Positions 1 to 5,040 of a DNA stretch of 8,730 nt are shown here, one piece after another; positions within the stretch are counted from its first letter, which is position 1; every line of letters starts with the position of its first letter. The notes below the pieces were generated by a model, which was not told the DNA's origin, did not search any database, and worked only from the letters and a program-made list of their open reading frames with translations. The stretch is from assembly GCA_022703115.1 (NCBI GenBank), contig JAKLEK010000001.1:1-8730 (forward strand). Direction: 5' to 3'. The DNA is from Elusimicrobiota bacterium. GTDB taxonomy: Bacteria > Elusimicrobiota > Elusimicrobia > Elusimicrobiales > UBA9959. A program made the translations under genes and the position numbers.

Positions 1-1329
1 CCCTTCAGCAACGTCAAGGTCTCTTTCCTCCTGAAGGATTTCATGGACTTCCCTTCCGATACCATCGTCAGGGAGATAGCCCCCAGGTCCAGGGCGGAAG
101 TCGACCTTATGGCTACGCTGAACAACCGGATACTCAATATCAACGAGGACACTCCGATACAGTGCCAGCTCACGATGACGTATTATCAGGAAGGGGCCGA
201 GAAGACTTTCACCCTCAACCGTCCGGTGAAGGTCCTCTCCAAGAACGCCGTCATCTGGGACAAGGCCGACAGGATCGCCAACTTCATAACTCCCAAGGAT
301 ACGCCCGTGTTCGCTCTCAGCAGGTTCGTCCTGAACGAAAAGGGCAGGTATCAGGAAGAATATCCACTGCTGAACGGGGACCTGCTGGCCGGCCTCATGA
401 TCTGGGAAGGGCTGGGGGAATCGGGGCTGGCCTATCTGCCGGACCCGGTCAGTCCTTATTCGGTCAAGAAGTCGTCCAAGGAATTCCTGACCGATACCGT
501 GCAGTTCCCGAGGAACACCCTGAAACTGCGCAGCGGGGATTGCGACGATCTGACCGCCCTGTTCGCCTCGATGTTCGAGGCTTCAGGCCTGCACACGGTC
601 ATACTGGATTATCCCGCCCATATAGCCCTGATGTTCGATACCGGCGCCACCGACGCAAGGGAGGTCGGCATCCCGGAGGAATATCTCATAAAGTACGAGG
701 GCACTTACTGGGTCGGGGTGGAGACCACGATGGTGGGGAAGGATTTCTATGACTCCATCAAGCACGAGGCCGACCTCTTCAGGAGCATGTCCGCTGAAGC
801 GCGTACGGTGGACGTGAGGAAAGCCTGGGCTGAATTCGAGCCGGTGACCCTGCCCGAGTCGGACTCCGAGGTCAATCCCGACAAGGTAAAGTACGGGGAG
901 AGGGTGAAGGCCGCGCTCGCCGCCCTTCACAAGGCGCGTTACGAATACCTGAAGAAATACTACGGCCAGGTCCTCCTGGAGGACCCGGAGAACGCGGACG
1001 CCAACATAAACCTGGGCATCCTGTCGGCGCAGTACGACGAGAGCTCCGAGGCCGATAAGTATTTCGAAAGGGTGCTGGCGAAGGACCCCGGCAACGCCGC
1101 CGCGCTCAATAACCTGGGCAACCTGCGCTTCAAGGCGGGCAAGTACCAGGAGGCGAAGGAATTCTATCTGAAGGCCTCCAAAGCCGACCCTTACGACGCG
1201 GACGTCTGGCTGAACGCGGCCCGCGCTTCAGCGAAGCTGGGCAGGAAAGAGGACGTGAGAACGTTCGCCGACAGGGCGGCCAGGCTGGCCCCTGAGACCA
1301 AGAACATAGGGGATAAGCTCCTTAAATAG
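1..1329 (+). CDS. Transglutaminase-like / TPR repeat protein (5' partial)
   Basis: The reading frame is open from the first base, so this is the C-terminal 442 residues of a longer protein; the ATG at base 43 is most likely internal. Counting from codon 1 of the window, residues 1-100 look like a beta-rich domain. Residues 150-245 carry a transglutaminase-like (papain-fold) core: GDCDD with candidate nucleophile Cys181, His207 in the PAHIALMF stretch, and an acidic residue, Glu241, in WVGVETT where the third catalytic residue would be expected. About three TPR helix pairs follow (roughly 305-430), with typical DPGNAAALNNLGNLRFKAG-type signatures. By family knowledge such proteins are proteases, cross-linking enzymes or structural relatives working on periplasmic or surface substrates; TPRs bind partners. 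A signal peptide, if any, lies upstream of the window. Activity and substrate are unknown. The gene is followed immediately by the small exported protein at 1343, probably in the same operon. Confidence 0.85.
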   Translation, partial: PFSNVKVSFLLKDFMDFPSDTIVREIAPRSRAEVDLMATLNNRILNINEDTPIQCQLTMTYYQEGAEKTFTLNRPVKVLSKNAVIWDKADRIANFITPKDTPVFALSRFVLNEKGRYQEEYPLLNGDLLAGLMIWEGLGESGLAYLPDPVSPYSVKKSSKEFLTDTVQFPRNTLKLRSGDCDDLTALFASMFEASGLHTVILDYPAHIALMFDTGATDAREVGIPEEYLIKYEGTYWVGVETTMVGKDFYDSIKHEADLFRSMSAEARTVDVRKAWAEFEPVTLPESDSEVNPDKVKYGERVKAALAALHKARYEYLKKYYGQVLLEDPENADANINLGILSAQYDESSEADKYFERVLAKDPGNAAALNNLGNLRFKAGKYQEAKEFYLKASKADPYDADVWLNAARASAKLGRKEDVRTFADRAARLAPETKNIGDKLLK

Positions 1330-1333
1330 GAGG
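1328..1333 (+). promoter_or_regulatory. Shine-Dalgarno AGGAGG overlapping the upstream stop codon
   Basis: AGGAGG uses the last two bases of the TAG stop (1327-1329) of the transglutaminase-like gene and lies 9 nt before the ATG at 1343. It fixes that start and implies that the two genes share a transcript and are translated in close succession. Confidence 0.8.
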
Positions 1334-1342
1334 GGGGATCAT

Positions 1343-1867
1343 ATGCGCAAACTGCTCGTTGGCATACTGCTGCTGTCCGCGCTCGGTACGGCGGGCGCCG
1401 CCGAAGGGTCCGGCTGGAAGGATTATTACGACAATCTGCTGAAGGGACTGAAGTCCAAGGTCCAGAAGAAATTCGAGTCCAAGACCCGCGTTTCCGCCGT
1501 CGCCGCGGTGCGCGGGGCCAAGCAGGGTTCCGACGCGGAGGCCCTGTACTGGAAGGGGGGCGTTTCCGAGGAAGCCAGAAAGAAACTGGCGGAGGAAAAA
1601 GAGGCCCTGACCGCCGCGGTCCAGCTTGTCGTCGACGGGCGGTCCGCAGAGGGACGGGCGGCGATAGAGAAGTTCCTTAAGGACTATCCGGAAAGTTTCT
1701 ACGCTTCGGACGCCAAAGAGGCCCTCGGCAAACTGCCGGCGGAGGGGTCCGCTCCCGGAGAGGCGGCCGCCGACAAGAAGAGCGTTCCGGAAGAAGGGAA
1801 GCCCGCGGACCTGCAGCCGGCAGCGGTTGAACAGGGCGCCGGCACGGCCGGAAATAAGACCGAGTGA
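1343..1867 (+). CDS. Small exported protein with one TPR-like hairpin
   Basis: A 174-residue protein. The N-terminus is a typical Sec signal peptide: basic MRK, a hydrophobic core (LLVGILLLSAL) and a cleavage site after about residue 19 (A-G-A then A-E). There is no lipobox Cys, so it is probably soluble in the periplasm. The middle is helical and Lys/Glu/Ala-rich. Residues about 100-130 (TAAVQLVVDGRSAEGRAAIEK, then FLKDYPESFYASDAKEAL) look like one TPR-type helical hairpin of the kind seen in cell-envelope assembly proteins. The last 40 residues are Pro/Ala/Glu/Lys-rich and probably disordered. The start is supported by AGGAGG 9 nt upstream. It directly follows the transglutaminase/TPR gene, so a shared envelope function is likely, but I do not recognise a named family. 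Confidence 0.8.
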   Translation: MRKLLVGILLLSALGTAGAAEGSGWKDYYDNLLKGLKSKVQKKFESKTRVSAVAAVRGAKQGSDAEALYWKGGVSEEARKKLAEEKEALTAAVQLVVDGRSAEGRAAIEKFLKDYPESFYASDAKEALGKLPAEGSAPGEAAADKKSVPEEGKPADLQPAAVEQGAGTAGNKTE

Positions 1868-1870
1868 GGC

Positions 1871-2521
1871 CTATCTGGCCGCCGCTCCGTTACGCGACGC
1901 TTTCGTATAGATGTCGGATGCGGACCGCCAGAGCATTTTCTTGAGCAGAGAGCGCTCCGCGGACCCGGGAGGCAGGAAAGGGTAAAGGGGGAAGAGCAGG
2001 GCGTGGAACGTCGTCTTGTTCCGCCCCGCGGTTTCCGCGGCGGCCGTCCCGGAGGGACCGCGGTATTCGGCGGTAAGACGGTAGTTGGTCCGCAGGCTGG
2101 CGGGAATTATCATTATCCAGCCGGTATCCACCAGAAAAGACCTGAACAATTCGCCATAGGTCCAGCGCCCGTACGAGGTGACGGATATGGTGATGGTCCC
2201 GCTGCCGTTGTGAGCGTCGTAAAGTCCGGCTTTTCCGTATATCTCGGCGGCCCGTTCCCGCAGCCAGGCCGTATCTTCCGGCGGGACCGGTATCTGGCTG
2301 GGGGGCTGCGGCTGGACCCGCCCCTCGCCTATGGAGTCCATGGCGCTTTTGTAGGGGAAATTGTTCCATACGACCCGGATCTCCGCGGCCGGTCCGGCTT
2401 CCCTGCCGGAGGTCATGCGCCGTTTTTCCTCTCCGGATGTCCTTATGTCCCCTGAGTTGAAAGAAGCGCAGCCGCAGGAGAACAGGAGAGCCGCCGCTAT
2501 AAGCGTTCGTGAACGTTCCAT
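1871..2521 (-). CDS. Putative lipoprotein of unknown family
   Basis: A 216-residue protein on the minus strand. It starts MERSRTLIAAALLFSCGCAS: a short basic N-terminus, a hydrophobic stretch, then L-F-S-C with Cys16 as the likely lipidation site (Cys18 is a second candidate), so it should be a type II signal lipoprotein. The mature part has a Pro-rich linker (PQPPSQIPVPPEDT, about residues 72-85) and a beta-rich region (GTITISVTSYGRW, then SLRTNYRLTAEYRG). Two hydrophobic stretches (GWIMIIPASL and HALLFPLYPFLPPG) could sit in or on a membrane. It ends in a helical, basic tail. The frame stays open far upstream, but only this start gives a lipoprotein signal and a ribosome site (AAGG, 9 nt before the ATG). 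Its 3' end faces the neighbouring gene with 3 bp between stop codons. It is probably transcribed from the divergent promoter island at 2522-2623. I cannot assign a function. Confidence 0.75.
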   Translation of the reverse strand: MERSRTLIAAALLFSCGCASFNSGDIRTSGEEKRRMTSGREAGPAAEIRVVWNNFPYKSAMDSIGEGRVQPQPPSQIPVPPEDTAWLRERAAEIYGKAGLYDAHNGSGTITISVTSYGRWTYGELFRSFLVDTGWIMIIPASLRTNYRLTAEYRGPSGTAAAETAGRNKTTFHALLFPLYPFLPPGSAERSLLKKMLWRSASDIYTKASRNGAAAR

Positions 2522-2529
2522 GGTATCCG

Positions 2530-2539
2530 GCCTTAAGGC
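2530..2539. repeat. 10-bp perfect palindrome over the lipoprotein ribosome site
   Basis: GCCTTAAGGC is a perfect palindrome. On the minus strand its AAGG half is the only convincing Shine-Dalgarno for the lipoprotein at 2521. It could be a protein-binding site or, in RNA, take part in leader folding; it could also be chance. Confidence 0.4.
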
Positions 2540-2560
2540 GGTCCGTCCCCGGCGCCGCCT
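2536..2560 (-). other. Possible hairpin in the lipoprotein 5' leader
   Basis: AGGCGG (2536-2541) and CCGCCT (2555-2560) are perfect 6-bp inverted arms around a 13-nt loop. If transcription starts near 2580 on the minus strand, the stem falls in the leader just upstream of, and touching, the ribosome binding site of the lipoprotein gene. There is no U tract, so it is not a terminator. Any regulatory effect is inference. Confidence 0.3.
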
Positions 2561-2566
2561 ACTGCA

Positions 2567-2595
2567 AAGACTTTCGTATTTTACTATATTATAAT
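2567..2595 (+). promoter_or_regulatory. Candidate sigma-70-type promoter for the GNAT-LuxE-LuxC operon
   Basis: A perfect TATAAT at 2590-2595 has a weak -35 candidate (AAGACT, 2567-2572; 3 of 6 matches) 17 bp upstream. The patch 2573-2597 is strikingly AT-rich in a GC-rich window. Initiation would be near 2602, leaving a leader of about 22 nt before the ATG at 2624, with GGGAG (2615-2619) as ribosome site. This is the only clear promoter-like sequence ahead of the rightward gene set. Confidence 0.55.
2583..2593 (-). promoter_or_regulatory. Candidate minus-strand -10 region for the lipoprotein gene
   Basis: Read on the minus strand, the AT-rich patch gives TATAAT (2593-2588) and TATAGT (2588-2583). 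I find no good TTGACA-like -35 at 16-18 bp, so the assignment rests on the -10 match and on the contrast with the surrounding GC-rich DNA. The implied leader is about 55-60 nt. Confidence 0.35.
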
Positions 2596-2623
2596 ACCTG
2601 TTTTCGGGCGGGACGGGAGAATT

Positions 2624-3817
2624 ATGGCGCGGAGAAAGATAGAGAAGACGCTGAAGGGCCTGGCCGGCAAGCCGGATATAACGGTGCGTTTCGCCAGAAC
2701 GCAGGATATGCGCCGCATTCAGATCCTGTACGGAGAGGTGTACGGCGGGAGCTATTCGATCTCGCTGGTCACCGACAGGGAAAAGATGCGGTACGCCATA
2801 GAGAACGACAGCTATTACTGGATGGTCGCGGAATGCGAGGGCCGTATCATAGGGAGTCTGGTTTACTCTCTGGACGGTTCGGACCGCATATCCAAAGCTT
2901 TCGGCGCCGTGGTCTCCAGCGAATTCAGGAAACTGGACCTCGCGCATACCATGATGGAACTGGTGCTGGAAGACATAACCCGGACCGGCGGACCGGTGGA
3001 CGTGGTTTACGCCACCATCCGTACCGCCAGCTACGCGCCCCAGAAACTGACGGAGAAATTGGGCTTCGTAAAGCTCGGCATCTTCCCGAACACTCACAAG
3101 GTCAGCGAGAACGAGACCCACTGCCTGACGGCGTTCTTTACCGGCGAGTCCCTGAAGAAGAGGGAAACGGAACCGAAACTGATACCCGAGGCGGCGCCTT
3201 TCTACGAGCTCGCGCGCCGGCAGCTCGGCCTGGAACCTCCGGTGATAGAGGAGGTGCGCGGGCGCTATCAGGGTAATCCGCACTCCATACCGCTTCTGCC
3301 CATGGAGACGATCACCGCCCCCGCCTTCATACGGAACCGGTTCAAGAACCTCAAATGCAACGGTTTCTTCGAGCACTCGTACATGCCTTTTCATGAGCCG
3401 AACCTCCTGTTCATTACCCCGGACCAGTCCACCGAAGTGTACCTGAGCTACAGCCAGAAGGACAAGTACAGCGCCATTGTGGGAGGCGTGACCAGCGAAC
3501 AGGACGCGACCGTAGTTCTGGAGAGCGTCGCCCGCAAGATAAACGACATGAACATGGCCTACATCGAGCTTATCCTGGACGCCTATACTCCCGCGCTGCA
3601 GCGGGAGGCCATGGAGGCCCGTTATATACCGAGCGCTTATTTCCCCTGCCTGCAAAGGTCCGGGAACCGCCGTCGGGACTGCGTGATATTCTCAAGAACC
3701 TTCGAGGTGCTGGACTTCAGGAACGTTAAGCTGGCTTCGCTCTACAAGGACTATCTCGGAGAATATCTGAAGCTCTGGCGGGAATATTACATAGAATCGG
3801 CTTTCAGGAACGATTGA
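2624..3817 (+). CDS. GNAT-type N-acyltransferase with a second GNAT-like half
   Basis: A 397-residue protein. Residues about 20-165 follow the GNAT (Gcn5-related acyltransferase) layout: VRFARTQDMRRIQILY as first strand and helix, WMVAECEGRIIGSLVY as strands 2-3, AVVSSEFRKLDLAHTMMELVLE as motif A, and QKLTEKLGFVKLGIFPNT as the typical end. In motif A the usual R/Q-x-x-G-x-G/A reads R102-K-L-D-L-A107, so the first Gly of the pyrophosphate loop is Asp; CoA binding may be altered. Residues about 200-397 have no strong signature, but the stretch from A312 (AYIELILDA, then RYIPSAYFPCL, then a basic RRRD segment before VIFSR) resembles the last strands of a second, diverged GNAT fold. GNAT enzymes move an acyl group from acyl-CoA to an amine; substrate here is unknown. 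It is the first gene of the operon and ends 2 nt before LuxE's ATG, suggesting that it uses or supplies an intermediate of the acyl-activation and reduction steps. Confidence 0.8.
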   Translation: MARRKIEKTLKGLAGKPDITVRFARTQDMRRIQILYGEVYGGSYSISLVTDREKMRYAIENDSYYWMVAECEGRIIGSLVYSLDGSDRISKAFGAVVSSEFRKLDLAHTMMELVLEDITRTGGPVDVVYATIRTASYAPQKLTEKLGFVKLGIFPNTHKVSENETHCLTAFFTGESLKKRETEPKLIPEAAPFYELARRQLGLEPPVIEEVRGRYQGNPHSIPLLPMETITAPAFIRNRFKNLKCNGFFEHSYMPFHEPNLLFITPDQSTEVYLSYSQKDKYSAIVGGVTSEQDATVVLESVARKINDMNMAYIELILDAYTPALQREAMEARYIPSAYFPCLQRSGNRRRDCVIFSRTFEVLDFRNVKLASLYKDYLGEYLKLWREYYIESAFRND

Positions 3818-3819
3818 AC

Positions 3820-5040
3820 ATGGCTAAACGGAGAGGCTGCGTGTCGGCCGGACGGCCGGGAGGGGCGGAGACTGCTCGGCCGTCCCTCCGCCGGTCCGCG
3901 CCCCCTCCGTTCCATGAACCGCTCAAGGACGGGTCCCCTCTTGAGAAGCTTATCGAAGCGCCTCCATTCAGGTTCGGTCCGGGGCCGTCCGCCCTTTTCT
4001 GCGGCGCGATGCGCGCCGCCCTCGGTTTCCAGGCCCGGCGTTCGGCCTTCCTGAGGAATTACTTCAGGCTGGACGGCTTTTCACCGGCCTCCGTAAGGAC
4101 CGAGGCCGATATTCCCCGGATACCTTTCGTTTTCGTTTCCGCGCTGAAAGAAAGGGACCTGACCACCCTGCCGGCGTCTGAAATAGTCCTCGAGCTTAAA
4201 TCCAGCGGGACCACCGGCCAGAGAAGCCGCATACAGCTGGACCAGGGGTCGCTGACGCGGGTCAGGAGAATGGCGTGGAAGGTTTTCGAGGGTCTCGGGC
4301 TTACCGACGAGCGGGAACACGACTACATATGCTTCACTTACGATCCGGCCGCGGCGGACGACCTTGGCACGGCCTGGACGGACGAACTGCTGACCGGCTT
4401 CACAGGCAAGGGTTCGGTCTTCTACACCTTCCGCTGGAGCCGGGAGAAGAAGGACTTTTATTTCGATATGGAAGGGGCGGTCGAGCGGCTCAGGAGGGCC
4501 GAGGAGACGGGGCGGCTGACGCGCCTTATAGGATTCCCCGCTTTCGCGCTCAAGCTGACCGTGGAGTTCGAACGGCGCTACGGCCGTCCGGCCAGGCTTG
4601 ATCCCGGGTCCAGCGTTATCACCGGCGGGGGCTGGAAAACGCTGGCGGACGAGGCCATGGACAAGAAGATTTACCGCGGCGTTCTGGCCCGAGGGCTGGG
4701 CATAACGGCCGACAGGGTGCGCGATCTGTTCGGTATGGTGGAACACGGCGTTCCCTACGTGGACTGTCCTCTGGGTAATTTCCATATCCCCAACTACGGC
4801 AGGGTGATAGCCAGGGACCCCGGTTCCCTGGAGGCCCTGGGTTACGGAAAGGACGGCCTTCTGCAGTTCATTACCCCGTACCTGACCAGTTATCCCTCTC
4901 TTTCGCTCCTGTCCGCGGACAGGGGCCGGGTGGAGAAAGGCTGCAGGTGCGGTATAGGGGGGGACGTGCTTGTGCTTAAAGGCCGCGCCGGTATAGGCAA
5001 ACTGAAGGGGTGCGCGGTCTCCGCCGCGGCCATGTTATGA
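3820..5040 (+). CDS. luxE-like: LuxE-type acyl-protein synthetase
   Basis: A 406-residue member of the LuxE branch of adenylate-forming enzymes. Family role: ATP-dependent activation of a carboxylic acid to acyl-AMP, transfer to a Cys near its own C-terminus, then hand-over to LuxC. Visible motifs: family similarity starts near residue 40 (PLEKLIEAPPF); P-loop SSGTTGQRS at 128-136; GMVEHG with Glu308; Cys316 and His322 in CPLGNFH; Cys375 and Cys377 in CRCG, a likely zinc site with Cys316; and Cys398 in LKGCAVS, nine residues from the end, matching the family's acyl-carrying Cys. Usual family length is about 360-380, so the first 38 Arg/Pro/Ala-rich residues are extra. ATG 3820 has AGGAA at 3806-3810. 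Other possible starts are TTG 3814 and GTG 3841, the latter with GGAG 7 nt upstream. The stop overlaps the LuxC start (ATGA). All key residues are present, so I expect an active enzyme. Confidence 0.88.
   Translation: MAKRRGCVSAGRPGGAETARPSLRRSAPPPFHEPLKDGSPLEKLIEAPPFRFGPGPSALFCGAMRAALGFQARRSAFLRNYFRLDGFSPASVRTEADIPRIPFVFVSALKERDLTTLPASEIVLELKSSGTTGQRSRIQLDQGSLTRVRRMAWKVFEGLGLTDEREHDYICFTYDPAAADDLGTAWTDELLTGFTGKGSVFYTFRWSREKKDFYFDMEGAVERLRRAEETGRLTRLIGFPAFALKLTVEFERRYGRPARLDPGSSVITGGGWKTLADEAMDKKIYRGVLARGLGITADRVRDLFGMVEHGVPYVDCPLGNFHIPNYGRVIARDPGSLEALGYGKDGLLQFITPYLTSYPSLSLLSADRGRVEKGCRCGIGGDVLVLKGRAGIGKLKGCAVSAAAML
3830..3833 (+). promoter_or_regulatory. Alternative Shine-Dalgarno for a GTG start of LuxE at 3841
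   Basis: GGAG lies 7 nt before an in-frame GTG at 3841, a better spacing than AGGAA (3806-3810), which is 9 nt before the ATG at 3820. Using it would remove seven residues from the unusual N-terminal extension. Sequence alone does not settle which start is used. Confidence 0.4.
3850..3885 (+). repeat. 9-bp perfect inverted repeat at the start of luxE
   Basis: GGACGGCCG (3850-3858) and CGGCCGTCC (3877-3885) are perfect complements around an 18-nt loop. GGCGGAG (3864-3870) can also pair with CTCCGCC (3886-3892), giving a competing fold. The structure lies just inside the luxE coding start, where it could slow ribosomes between the first and second genes. In GC-rich coding DNA such repeats also arise by chance. 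Confidence 0.4.

Noticed and set aside
1839..1851. CCGGC/GCCGG hairpin with a 3-nt loop near the end of the small exported protein gene, as a terminator
   Set aside because: The stem is only 5 bp, no U tract follows on either strand, and it lies inside coding sequence.
2509..3276. Plus-strand open frame overlapping the GNAT gene in another frame
   Set aside because: Low-complexity Arg/Gly-rich translation; the GNAT frame has the motifs, the ribosome site and the promoter.
2522..3655. Upstream continuation of the minus-strand lipoprotein frame, giving a 594-codon open frame
   Set aside because: The extra part is antisense to the GNAT gene, has no domain, and would bury the lipoprotein signal sequence in the middle of the protein.
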